Below, piece by piece: positions 1 through 7,348 of a DNA stretch of 64,000 nucleotides; the stretch's first letter is position 1, and each line of letters starts with the position of its first letter. The position numbers were made by a program, and so were the translations under genes. Below the pieces are notes generated by a model that did no database searches, had not been told where the DNA came from, and saw only the letters and a program-made list of their open reading frames with translations. Source of the stretch: Paraescarpia echinospica (Eukaryota; Annelida; Polychaeta; Sabellida; Siboglinidae); assembly GCA_020002185.1 (NCBI GenBank), contig CM034536.1, positions 12,236,717 through 12,300,716 on the forward strand, given 5' to 3'.

Positions 1-19
1 AATAATAATTCTACGGCAG

Positions 20-131
20 GATTAACTCAGTGCTGTATCGTCAGACGATGCGACGGTTCAGTCGAGTGTTGGATGAGCTGAACACCAACTACCAGTTCCT
101 GCTGACTCTCGACCGCACACTCGCCGACCAG
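20..131 (+). CDS. DEG/ENaC-like channel gene, internal exon 1 in window
   Basis: The exon is bounded by AG at 18-19 and a CAG|GTGGGC donor at 132. It encodes 37 full codons after one carried-over base, giving a helical, Cys-free segment rich in Leu, Arg and Asn. It ends between codons, and the next exon (18824) also starts in phase 0, so the reading frame is continuous across an intron that now contains the left Polinton. The identity of the gene comes from its last two exons (24081-24172 and 28945-29066). The 5' part of the gene lies outside the window. Confidence 0.6.
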
Positions 132-261
132 GTGGGCACAGATCGGTATTGGTAGATCAGACAATCACCTTAACGTGCTTAATTCCTGCACGCAGAATAA
201 CAATTAAGACAGTGGTGTTATTAATATTAATAATTATACGGCAAGATTATTATTATTAATG

Positions 262-985
262 GTCTAAAAAATGGCAAATATTGTTCAATTTTGTTAAATG
301 TAAATGCTTCCACACAGGACATGGGGACGAAGATGTACGATATACAATGGGAGGTTCTGTACTAAGTACTACTGTAAAAGAAAAGGACTCAGGGTTAACA
401 ATTAGTGCTGATATGAAGGTTTCAGAGCAGTGCGTTATTGCCGCTTCAAAGGGAAATCAAATCCTTGGATTAATTAGGCGAACGAGCTAATAATACCGCT
501 ATACAAAACATTAGTTAGGCCTCATTTAGGATATTGTATTCAAGTGTGGAGGCCATATCGCAGGAAGGACATAGATATGCTAGAAAGAGTACAGAGGAGA
601 GCAACTGAAATGATACCAAAACTGAGGGATCTTAGTTACAAAATACGCATAAAAATGCGGCTTAACATCACTAGAGACCAGGAGATTGAGAGGAGATCAT
701 ATAGAAATGTTTAAAATATTGAATGGTTATAAAAATATTGATATAAATATATTTTTTTCAGTAAAGAAAGATAGAAGGACCAGAGGACGTGAAGTTACAT
801 TAGTAAAATAGCAGTGTAGATTAGATATAAGAAAGTTCTCATTCTCACAAAGAACTGTAAATGAATGGAACAGATTATATCCTGATTGTGTTGGTGCTAA
901 TAGCGTGAATATGTTTAAAATAAAATCGACACATACCTTAAAAGGGCATGATACACGTAGATAAAAGGTATTGGACTCTCGATAA
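262..985 (+). pseudogene. LINE reverse-transcriptase fragment (3' part of ORF2)
   Basis: Translated pieces in shifting frames resemble the C-terminal part of an invertebrate LINE ORF2. A segment with the motif HGDEDVRYTMGG lies at about 310-355. It is followed by RRATEMIPKLRDL around 595-640, and by a terminal block with KFSFSQRTVNEWN around 830-870. A stop at 488-490 and several frameshifts break it. It is a 5'-truncated dead copy in the host intron, just upstream of the Polinton. The family (CR1-, L2- or Nimb-like) cannot be fixed from this piece. Confidence 0.6.
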
Positions 986-1079
986 ACCAAAAGGCTTCCT
1001 TGTCCACCAGTTATCTAGAGTTAATTTTTTGGATGGCAATCTTGTTAAATCTTTTTATTTAACATGCAACACATGTTCG

Positions 1080-1085
1080 CATGTC
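1080..1085. repeat. Target-site duplication, left copy (CATGTC)
   Basis: CATGTC directly abuts the first base of the left inverted repeat. The same six bases follow the right inverted repeat at 18495-18500. A 6-bp duplication is the known hallmark of Polinton integration. Confidence 0.9.
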
Positions 1086-1414
1086 AGTAGATAGTAAGCG
1101 CTGTTGGACCTCAAAATCCTACTTATAAAAAAGAATTTAATGACCACTAAACGATTCGACCACACCGCTGAGTCAGCAAAAATGCGAGACTAATCCTATG
1201 TATAAAAAAAGATCAAAGGCTTTGTGTTTGACACTAATGAGTTTGGGAAACCTACTTATAAAAAACGTGATTGATGAGCGATGTAATTTGATACTAATTG
1301 GATGATTGACAGTACACTAGAGAGATGCCACCTAGCGGTGAGTGTAGAGAGTATTTTAGTCCTAGCGATCAACGTCGTACCTAGAGCGCGCTGACGTAAG
1401 CAATAATGCGTTTA
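1086..1414. repeat. Left terminal inverted repeat of Polinton
   Basis: The 329 bp match the reverse complement of 18166-18494 with about 7 mismatches and no gaps (about 98% identity), and then similarity stops abruptly. Inside it CCTACTTATAAAAAA occurs at 1118 and 1251, with the variant CCTATGTATAAAAAA at 1195. A CRE/ATF-like TGACGTAA lies at about 1391, and a CACCTAGCGG motif at about 1328. Confidence 0.92.
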
Positions 1415-1575
1415 TCGCGCTAACCACTCTAAAACCATGCAACGTTTAGTTTCGTACTTTTAACGTAGTCCTCAACGCTGACGTAATGCGTTTGTAGATT
1501 CGAGAGGCCACCTAGCGGGGTAAAATGCCACCTAGCGGTGAGATATAACCGGGGCAAAACCCTGCATAATCGTTG
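1415..1575. promoter_or_regulatory. Left subterminal regulatory region
   Basis: This gene-free stretch holds motifs repeated elsewhere in the element. CGTTTAGTTTCGTACTTTTA lies at about 1442 (compare 15961, 16484 and the right end at 18080-18150). TGACGTAA lies at about 1480. CCACCTAGCGG is present twice, at about 1508 and 1528. Repetition at both ends suggests promoter or replication functions. That is inference. Confidence 0.4.
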
Positions 1576-1647
1576 GCGACGGTATAGCTCTCTTAGGAGA
1601 GTGTTCGCCTAGGGATCGATAGGTTCCGGGTTTGAACCCTAGTCGCA
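1576..1647 (+). tRNA. tRNA-Pro(AGG)-like sequence, degenerate
   Basis: The 72-nt segment has the length and order of a tRNA. The 5' GCGAC pairs with 3' GTCGC, and a D-arm-like GCTC/GAGT follows. The anticodon loop CTAGGGA places AGG after a U. A T-arm region TCCGGGTTTGAACCC resembles a Pol III B box, and TTTTT follows at 1650. Only three of five anticodon-stem pairs and three of five T-stem pairs hold, so it is probably a tRNA-derived pseudogene or a Pol III control element, not a working tRNA. It lies between the left inverted repeat and the first gene. Confidence 0.5.
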
Positions 1648-1668
1648 ACTTTTTATTAGTGTTGGTGG

Positions 1669-1676
1669 TATATAAG
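1669..1676 (+). promoter_or_regulatory. TATA box of NADAR gene / structural unit
   Basis: TATATAAG lies 35 bp upstream of the ATG at 1711. The same octamer occurs upstream of the RPA-like gene of the right element (63239-63246, minus strand). Confidence 0.65.
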
Positions 1677-1710
1677 CGGTGGCGGTAGCGGGTGATCGGT
1701 AGTCGGTACG

Positions 1711-2163
1711 ATGTCGTCGCCTATAAGGTTTGGTGGATCGCGGTCGTTCTTGTCGAATATGTATATGCGTCGACTGTCGGCGTTCGGTCGAGGCTTTCGA
1801 TCCGTCGAGCACGCCTATCAGTATAGGAAAGCGATATTCTACGAGGACGTGGAATGCGCCGAAATAATCAAAAGTTCGCTAAGTTCTTACGCAGCGAAAC
1901 GACGCAGTTACGACATTCGACTAAAGAGAATGAGAAACAAATGGACCGACATTAGGGTGAAATGTATGAAGATGTTGTTGAGGAGGAAGTTTGACGGATC
2001 GAGCGATTTGAAGGCTGCACTGTTGGCGACCGGGGACGCCGAATTGGTGGAATGGATAGCGAGTAAGGAGGGTTTCTGGGGTAGCGGAATCGCGGGCGAT
2101 CCGGGGAAGAACACGCTCGTTAAACTGTTGATGGAGTTGCGCGATGAGTATAAAAACGCGTAA
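1711..2163 (+). CDS. NADAR (YbiA/DUF1768) domain protein
   Basis: The 150-residue frame is almost entirely one NADAR domain. Visible hallmarks are FGGSRSFLSN at residues 7-16, SVEHAYQ with Glu33, a KF followed by ATGDAELVE in the second half, and FWG (Trp123, Gly124) ... GKN (Asn134) ... LMELRDEY at the end. Known family members cleave N-glycosidic bonds: some act on early riboflavin intermediates, others remove ADP-ribose from modified guanine in DNA or RNA. It has a TATA box 35 bp upstream, an ATG in good context and an open frame, unlike many neighbours. A diverged homologue is present in the right element (63408-63881). A role in reversing host ADP-ribosylation is inference. Confidence 0.85.
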   Translation: MSSPIRFGGSRSFLSNMYMRRLSAFGRGFRSVEHAYQYRKAIFYEDVECAEIIKSSLSSYAAKRRSYDIRLKRMRNKWTDIRVKCMKMLLRRKFDGSSDLKAALLATGDAELVEWIASKEGFWGSGIAGDPGKNTLVKLLMELRDEYKNA

Positions 2164-2191
2164 AAAAGTGTTCGTCGTTCAGTCGTGAAAA

Positions 2192-2835
2192 ATGAACGGA
2201 CCGTCGTTGAAGCATCCTTTTACGTGTATAGTAGCCGGTCCTACGGGATGCGGTAAGACGACGTTCGACGAGCGTTTGATACGTTACGACACTATGATCG
2301 ATCCGCCGCCGGAGAAAATCCTGTGGTGTTACGGACAGTGGCAGAGCGGCTACACGTCTATGTCTTCGAAAATAGAGTTCGTAGACGGCCTGCCGGATCC
2401 GAAACATTTAGACGGTAAAGCGAGAACGCTTCTAGTACTCGACGACCTCATGGAGGAGACCGATAGCCGGGTGACGGTACTATTTACAAAAAAAAGTCAT
2501 CATTGTAATACGTCGGTCGTACAATTGCGTTAGAACATGTTTCCGAAAGGGAAAGAAAACCGTACAATCAGCCTGAACGCTCAATACATAGTCCTCGAGA
2601 CGCGGGTCAAGTAGGTCACCTAGCGAAACAGATGTACCCGGGAAAGGTCAACTACATGATAGAGGCTTTCAAAGACGCGACGTCGTCGGCGTACGGCTAT
2701 CTATTCGTGGATCTGAAACACGAAACGGAAGAGGACATGCGTCTGCGTACGTGCATATTTCCGGACGATCGCCTTGAGTACGTGTACGTACGGAAGGGTG
2801 GCGGCGGCGGTGGTGGTGGCGTCGGCGGACTATAA
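2192..2835 (+). pseudogene. Packaging ATPase (FtsK/HerA, A32-like), broken
   Basis: The N-terminal part has a Walker A motif AGPTGCGKTT near residue 15 and a Walker B strand TLLVLDDLM near residue 80. This is the genome-packaging ATPase found in Polintons and related viruses. The frame hits TAG at 2531-2533, just after the sensor region. It then stays similar to the family in the same frame until a one-base shift near 2608-2612, and continues from about 2610 to the stop at 2833-2835. The C-terminus runs into a Gly stretch coded by GGC/GGT repeats. One nonsense and one frameshift mutation make it a pseudogene. It lies 28 bp after the NADAR gene. Confidence 0.85.
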
Positions 2836-2873
2836 GAAGAGAGAGACGACGGGGCGTACGTTTATTAGTCGCT

Positions 2874-3287
2874 ATGAAGGCGCGAGTGACGGGAGCGAAG
2901 AGACGGCCGAAGGTGGCGGGACCGACGAATCAAATAAAGAGACACATCGTCGCCCTGCAGCTGTTGGAGAGACATAGGCGGAACATCGCTCTGCGAAAAG
3001 CGCTACTCGCCCACGCGGACACCGGTCTCATTTGTAGTCTGTGCGATTGCGCGTACAACATTCTGAAAGAGAACGTGAAGTTGTCGCCGAAACAGAAACG
3101 CGTATTGTCGAAATACCGGGATCACCTGCGTAAACTCGTCGACAAACACGTGACGCGTAAGCAGAAGCGTGTCATCTTGCAAAAGGGTGCGGGTGGTTTT
3201 TTGACGGCCCTGCTAGCGCCGTTAGCGAGTACCGTTATCTTGCCGCTGCTCAGACAGGTGTTCGGCGGCGGCGCCGGCGGTAATTGA
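2874..3287 (+). CDS. Small basic Polinton protein, virion-type
   Basis: The 137-residue protein is Lys/Arg-rich for its first 100 residues. A central block contains NILKENVKLSPKQK and LRKLVDKHVTRKQKR. Then come a QKGAGGFL motif and a hydrophobic C-terminal stretch (LTALLAPLASTVILPLL) ending in a Gly-rich tail. Proteins of this layout are regularly found next to the packaging ATPase in Polintons. Function is not established; a DNA-binding or membrane-active virion component is inference. Its last bases overlap the start of the next frame by 4 bp. Confidence 0.65.
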   Translation: MKARVTGAKRRPKVAGPTNQIKRHIVALQLLERHRRNIALRKALLAHADTGLICSLCDCAYNILKENVKLSPKQKRVLSKYRDHLRKLVDKHVTRKQKRVILQKGAGGFLTALLAPLASTVILPLLRQVFGGGAGGN

Positions 3288-4051
3288 TGCAGTACGCGAA
3301 GAAGATGGCGTTGGTCGATCCACGATTGGTGGAAAGCCTTCTGCCACGCGTCGATCAGTCGTCGAGCACGCCTCGATCACGTGTGCTGAGTAGCCTTGAC
3401 AGCGACATGAAGGACATTCTAGAACGTTCGGATTTATCGGAACGAGAAAAGGTAGCGTCGTACAATCAACTGCTGAGTCGGTACAATACGATAGAGGCGG
3501 CTCGAGCGGCGCAACCGGTACGCGTGTCGGTGGTGAACAGCGGCGAGACACCCGCGGTACCGGTGGCGCCAGCAGCGGCGGTGGCGCCACCATCGTCGGA
3601 GACGATAGAGCGCGAAATCGTAGCCAGTATGCCGTAAACGAAAGAGAAGACGAGACTGCTGATCGAAAAAATGAAAGCCGATCCGTTGTCTCGATGGAAC
3701 GATCGCGGTGAATTCGTGTACGACGGTAAAGCGATCGCGGGGAGTAATATGGTCGATCTAGTAAACGATCTCATGCGAACGAGATCGAAGACGACGGCGC
3801 CCGTAGGATGGCGGGAGTTCGGATTGCACATGAAGGATATGAATATCCCTATGGAATTCGTAGGCAACCCGCGCTATCGTTCGTACGTGGAGCGACGACG
3901 GAAGCAGCTACTAGAAGAGAGGATGACGATGCCGTCGACGTCTAGTTCATCAGCAGCGCCGACTGAGCGGAGACGTCGTACTCGGATGCGAGGCGAACCT
4001 AAACGCAGATCCGCTTCGTTGGGCGTCACGGCGTGGGATACGTTGTCGTGA
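3284..4051 (+). pseudogene. Conserved Polinton protein split by an in-frame stop
   Basis: Two open parts lie in the same frame: 3284-3637 and from 3638 on, with its first ATG at 3671. They are separated only by TAA at 3635-3637. The first part has an acidic-helical block (DMKDILERSDLSEREKV) and an Ala/Pro-rich linker. The second part has GSNMVDLVNDLMRTR and a WREFGLHMKDMNIP block, followed by an Arg-rich tail. The combination is typical of one conserved Polinton protein of unknown function between the ATPase and the integrase. I read it as one gene with a recent nonsense mutation, but two separate genes cannot be excluded. Confidence 0.6.
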
Positions 4052-4335
4052 TGACGTCACGACGCGCGATCATCATCGTCGTCGTCGGTTTCATCATCGC
4101 GCTTATCGCGTTCTGTATCATCGTATCGTCGTCGTCGTCGTCGTCGTCATGGTGTCCGGGTGGAGTCGTCGTCGTCCAAAACGAAAGCCTCGACAGCAAC
4201 GAAACGTCGACGTCGAGGACGACGACGAGCAGAATAACGCGTACTTCGATCCGAAACGGGTGGGGAGTTACGGAGGCGTCGACGCGTTGCACCGGGCGTC
4301 GAAGCTCCGATGTCCGGCCGTCGAGAGGTGGCTAG
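4051..4335 (+). CDS. Possible small membrane protein overlapping the integrase
   Basis: The ATG at 4051 shares one base with the stop of the previous frame (TGATG). The 94-residue product starts with a short basic stretch, then a transmembrane segment (AIIIVVVGFIIALIAFCIIV, residues 6-25), a Ser run coded by TCG repeats, and a Thr/Ser-rich tail with NES and NET glycosylation-type sites. It overlaps the integrase start (4149) in another frame. The transmembrane segment supports a real gene. The simple-sequence origin of the Ser run argues for caution. Confidence 0.4.
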   Translation: MTSRRAIIIVVVGFIIALIAFCIIVSSSSSSSSWCPGGVVVVQNESLDSNETSTSRTTTSRITRTSIRNGWGVTEASTRCTGRRSSDVRPSRGG

Positions 4336-5291
4336 CGTCGCAGGACGCCTATACCCTACACAAGCCGGTTAGACGTCATTTCAAACGACGTCGCGTCATC
4401 GTGGGCGGTCGAAACCAGCAGTGGCAAGCCGATCTGGTCGACTTGACTAGACTGAAAACGCACAACGACGGTATAACATTCCTATTGACGGTGATCGATG
4501 TGTTTTCGAAGCGGGCGTGGTGCGTTCCGTTGAAGAATAAGTCCGGAGCGTCGCTCGTCGCGGCCTTCGAGCGCCTGCTGAACGACGACGACGAGACGCC
4601 GCACACGCTGCAGACCGATAAGGGGAGCGAGTTTTTGAACCGACCCCTGCAAACGTTGCTAAAGTGTCGCGGCGTTCATCATTTCGTGACGCATAACGAG
4701 GAGACCAAAGCGAGCGTCGTGGAACGGTTTAATCGAACTTTGAAGACGCGTATGTGGCGCTATTTTACGAAACAAGAAACGCTGCGCTACGTAGAGGCGT
4801 TACCGGATTTCGTGCGATCGTACAACAACGCCTACCACCGAAGCATCGGTAGGACGCCGGCGAGTGTCGACGCGACGAATCAGGAGGCCGTATGGCAACG
4901 ACTGTACGGGGGTGGCGACGACGTCGAACGACGACGAAAACCGAAACTACGCGTGGGAGATCGCGTACGTATCAGCAAGACGAGGGGTCATTTCAAAAAA
5001 GGATACATGGCTAACTGGAGCGAGGAGCTGTTCACCGTCGTAGAGGTGCACCCGTCCGAACCGCCCGTTTATCGCCTCAAGGACGACGCCGAGACGCCGA
5101 TAGAGGGCACCTTCTACGAACCGGAACTACAACGCGTAGTCGTTCCGAAAGACAAACTATATCGCGTGGAGGCGGTTCTTCGGCGTCGTCGGCGTCGTGG
5201 CGGCGGTTCGGAGGCGCTCGTAAAATGGAGCGGATATCCGGCCTCATTCAACAGCTGGATCGACGTCGAGTCGCTCGTGGACCTATCATGA
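4149..5291 (+). CDS. Polinton integrase (RVE family) with C-terminal chromodomain
   Basis: The 380-residue frame is uninterrupted. The catalytic triad is visible as Asp95 (WQAD), Asp157 (QTDKGSEF) and Glu192 (SVVERFN), a D,D-34-E arrangement. A basic linker follows, with an SH3-like region (LRVGDRVRISK near 275). The chromodomain of about 45 residues starts near YRVEAVL and ends with VKWSGYPASFNSWI. The enzyme joins the element ends to host DNA and makes 6-bp target duplications, as seen at both ends here. It is one of the few core genes of this copy with no disabling mutation. Its stop overlaps the next ATG (ATGA at 5288-5291). Confidence 0.93.
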   Translation: MVSGWSRRRPKRKPRQQRNVDVEDDDEQNNAYFDPKRVGSYGGVDALHRASKLRCPAVERWLASQDAYTLHKPVRRHFKRRRVIVGGRNQQWQADLVDLTRLKTHNDGITFLLTVIDVFSKRAWCVPLKNKSGASLVAAFERLLNDDDETPHTLQTDKGSEFLNRPLQTLLKCRGVHHFVTHNEETKASVVERFNRTLKTRMWRYFTKQETLRYVEALPDFVRSYNNAYHRSIGRTPASVDATNQEAVWQRLYGGGDDVERRRKPKLRVGDRVRISKTRGHFKKGYMANWSEELFTVVEVHPSEPPVYRLKDDAETPIEGTFYEPELQRVVVPKDKLYRVEAVLRRRRRRGGGSEALVKWSGYPASFNSWIDVESLVDLS

Positions 5292-5572
5292 TGAATCGTT
5301 GGACGCGTCACACCGGCTGCTGGCGACTGCACGAGGCGGGACTATGCAACGGATCTTCGTTCTTACCGTATAAAGGCCCCTGCTGCATCGACAGCGCCCA
5401 GTGGCGCGACGATGTGCGACGACGACGAAACTACCTCGAGTGGCGAGCGTCGAACGAACGCCGACGAATCGTCCGTCGTCGACGACGAGCGCAACGCGGA
5501 CTCCATCGACGCTACAACAACAACCGCCGCCGAACCCGTTCCATGGCGAATCTGCGGCAACGAATGCCCTAA
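5288..5572 (+). CDS. Small Cys/Arg-rich hypothetical protein
   Basis: The frame starts with an ATG that overlaps the integrase stop as ATGA. It encodes 94 residues: a Cys-containing N-terminal half (CWRLHEAGLC, KGPCCIDSAQW) and a C-terminal half of mostly Arg. From 5412 it overlaps the better supported membrane-protein frame, and its Arg runs there are the alternative reading of that gene's acidic codons. The first 40 residues could be genuine. I do not recognise a family. Confidence 0.3.
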   Translation: MMNRWTRHTGCWRLHEAGLCNGSSFLPYKGPCCIDSAQWRDDVRRRRNYLEWRASNERRRIVRRRRRAQRGLHRRYNNNRRRTRSMANLRQRMP

Positions 5573-5768
5573 GGCCGAAATCGTGTTCCTCTGTCAGGTC
5601 GTCGTCCTGTACTTCGTCATCGCCGTTAGTATATACTATCTGACGAAAGGTCAAGGTGACTCCAAACTGTGGACGGCGCTGTTGAGCAGCTGTCTCGGTT
5701 ACCTGCTTCCGAGTCCGTCTATGAGCGTCGGCGGCGAACGTCGACAACGCAATGGCGGTCTCGTCTGA
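5412..5768 (+). CDS. Conserved small Polinton membrane protein
   Basis: The 118-residue protein has an acidic Thr/Ser/Asp-rich N-terminus (about 45 residues). It is followed by a hydrophobic helix (FLCQVVVLYFVIAVSIYYLT, about residues 59-78) and then GDSKLWTALLSSCLGYLLP. This hydrophobic-helix plus LWTALLSSCLGYLLP layout recurs in Polintons from many animals, so the frame is very probably real. Function is unknown; a virion or host-membrane role is inference. It overlaps the minor capsid start by 17 bp. Confidence 0.7.
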   Translation: MCDDDETTSSGERRTNADESSVVDDERNADSIDATTTTAAEPVPWRICGNECPKAEIVFLCQVVVLYFVIAVSIYYLTKGQGDSKLWTALLSSCLGYLLPSPSMSVGGERRQRNGGLV

Positions 5769-6630
5769 TTTTTACCTGACGCTGCCGAGCAACGCGTCTA
5801 TGAAACGTCACCCCGAAAATACGTTGACGCACTACGTCACGACGTTGCCGCGACGTTTCGACCTGTCGGGGGAGTGGGAATGCGGGGCGGTGTCGGTACA
5901 GTATCCGCCCACGTGGTACAACGTGAGAAAGAAGGACGCCTACTTCTATCTGACTTGCGCGGCGGGCGAACCGGGTGTTTACACGCAGATAGCCCAAGAC
6001 GGCGCGACCGTGCTGATATATCGTCAGACGACGATTCCTCACGGTTTCTACAACAACGTTTATACGTTGTTGAACAGGATCAACGAGGCGCTAGAGAAAT
6101 TACACACCAGGAAGGTCAAGGCCGTGCTAGAATACTGCGCCGTCTCTAACCGCTTTACGCTACGTATGTCGGCGGGTGTCGAATTTATCATACCTCATTC
6201 GAGCCGTCTGAGGCACGTGGTAGGTTTCCATAGCAACACGATCATGAGTTCGTCCGCGTACGGTCCCGCGCCGGCGACGAGGCCCGTCATCAGCACGTCG
6301 CCCGCCGCGTACACGTTCGAGTACGAAGGTCGCGATACGGTGACCATGTCGGCGGGCATCGAGAGTCTGTACGTGTACACGGATCTCGTGGAACCGCGCG
6401 TCGTCGGTGACGTGTTCGCGCCGCTCCTTCGAAACATCACCGTCCGCGGTGAGAACGGTGACGTCGTTTCGGAATTGTTCGTTCGCGTGCAATACGATAA
6501 GCTGATGCGGAATCAATTCGACGAGGTCGAAGTCGATATAACAGACGATCACGGCCAACCGATACCATTCGAGCAGGGGAAGGTGGTGACGACGCTTCAC
6601 TTCAGACGTTGTAAATCGAAATTGTTTTAA
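5752..6630 (+). CDS. Minor capsid (penton-type) protein
   Basis: The 292-residue frame is intact. Family features are the N-terminal DFYLTLPSNASM followed by a PENTLTHY stretch, a WECGAVSVQYPPTWYNV block near residue 45, a GFYNNVYTLLNRIN segment near 105, and a C-terminal QYDKLMRNQFDEVEVDI region. This is the conserved Polinton minor capsid protein, predicted to form a single jelly-roll penton at the capsid vertices together with the major capsid protein encoded at 7349. It ends with TAA one base before the next ATG (6632). Confidence 0.85.
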   Translation: MAVSSDFYLTLPSNASMKRHPENTLTHYVTTLPRRFDLSGEWECGAVSVQYPPTWYNVRKKDAYFYLTCAAGEPGVYTQIAQDGATVLIYRQTTIPHGFYNNVYTLLNRINEALEKLHTRKVKAVLEYCAVSNRFTLRMSAGVEFIIPHSSRLRHVVGFHSNTIMSSSAYGPAPATRPVISTSPAAYTFEYEGRDTVTMSAGIESLYVYTDLVEPRVVGDVFAPLLRNITVRGENGDVVSELFVRVQYDKLMRNQFDEVEVDITDDHGQPIPFEQGKVVTTLHFRRCKSKLF

Positions 6631-6631
6631 C

Positions 6632-7075
6632 ATGTCGTCGAAGAACCCGTACGTGCACTACTACGTTCGTCAGGTCGGCGGACAGCTGCCGGTCTTCGTC
6701 GGCGCTCGGGGTCAACGATGTCACGGTCTGGGTAATCTCTTCGGGAGTCTGTTTCGAAGCGCCATGCCGCTTATCAAGAGGGGCGCGATGCCGTTGGGAA
6801 AACGGGCGCTCAACACTGGCATGCAAGTGGCGCGCGACATCGTCGCCGGCGGCAATCTGAAACAGTCGCTAAAAAGGCGTGCGAAGGAGGCCGGCGCCGA
6901 TCTTCTCGACGGCCTATTGAATCCGCAGGCGGCGGCGGCGCCAAAGAAGAAGAAGAAAAAGAAACAAACGCAGCAGCAGCGCCGTCCCCGCGGCGGCGTA
7001 AAGAGAGCGCGCTTAGCGGCGACGACCGTCAGTAGGCGGAAAAGAGCGCGTCGAACGGACATATTCGACGAGTAA
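6632..7075 (+). CDS. Basic core-like virion protein (pVI/pX-like in layout)
   Basis: The 147-residue protein starts with an aromatic stretch. A Gly-rich amphipathic region follows (GNLFGSLFRSAMPLIKRG, about residues 34-51), then GKRALNTGMQVARDIV. The tail is very basic, with a Lys run near residue 108 and several RR/KR clusters. The layout matches a conserved Polinton protein compared with adenovirus pVI/core proteins, which bind DNA or act on membranes during entry. The assignment is by layout only. Its 3' end was partly duplicated downstream (see 6950-7345). Confidence 0.65.
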   Translation: MSSKNPYVHYYVRQVGGQLPVFVGARGQRCHGLGNLFGSLFRSAMPLIKRGAMPLGKRALNTGMQVARDIVAGGNLKQSLKRRAKEAGADLLDGLLNPQAAAAPKKKKKKKQTQQQRRPRGGVKRARLAATTVSRRKRARRTDIFDE

Positions 7076-7345
7076 CGACGACGATGGAGCGCGCACTCGA
7101 GAACGGTCAGTGGACGACGACCGTCTACCAGCCGCCGTATACGGACCTTCGAGTGCGCTTCATAGTGGTGACGCCGCGCGGAGGAGATCCGACGGCCGCG
7201 GTGGCGTCGGTCATCCTGCATACGATATTCAGTCAACTCGACGGAAGAAAAAAACGCACCGCGGCGGCGGCGGCGGCAGCGGCATAAAGAGAGCACGCCT
7301 AGCGGCGACGGTCGTCAGTAGGCGGAAGACGTCGAACGGACGACA
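6950..7345 (+). repeat. Tandem duplication across the core-protein / major-capsid junction
   Basis: Bases around 6955-7085 (end of the core protein gene) reappear at about 7241-7345, including the matching blocks AAAGAGAGC and GTCAGTAGGCGGAA. Between them, 7084-7240 is a shortened copy of the major capsid N-terminal coding region: it shares GTCTACCAGCCG, TATACGGACCT and ATTCAGTCAA with 7449-7650. The frame at 7084-7287 is therefore a remnant, not a gene. The true capsid gene follows at 7349. Confidence 0.65.
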
Positions 7346-7348
7346 ACG

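Noticed and set aside
7084..7287. A separate small gene
   Set aside because: It is a trimmed copy of the capsid N-terminal coding region fused to a copy of the core gene end.
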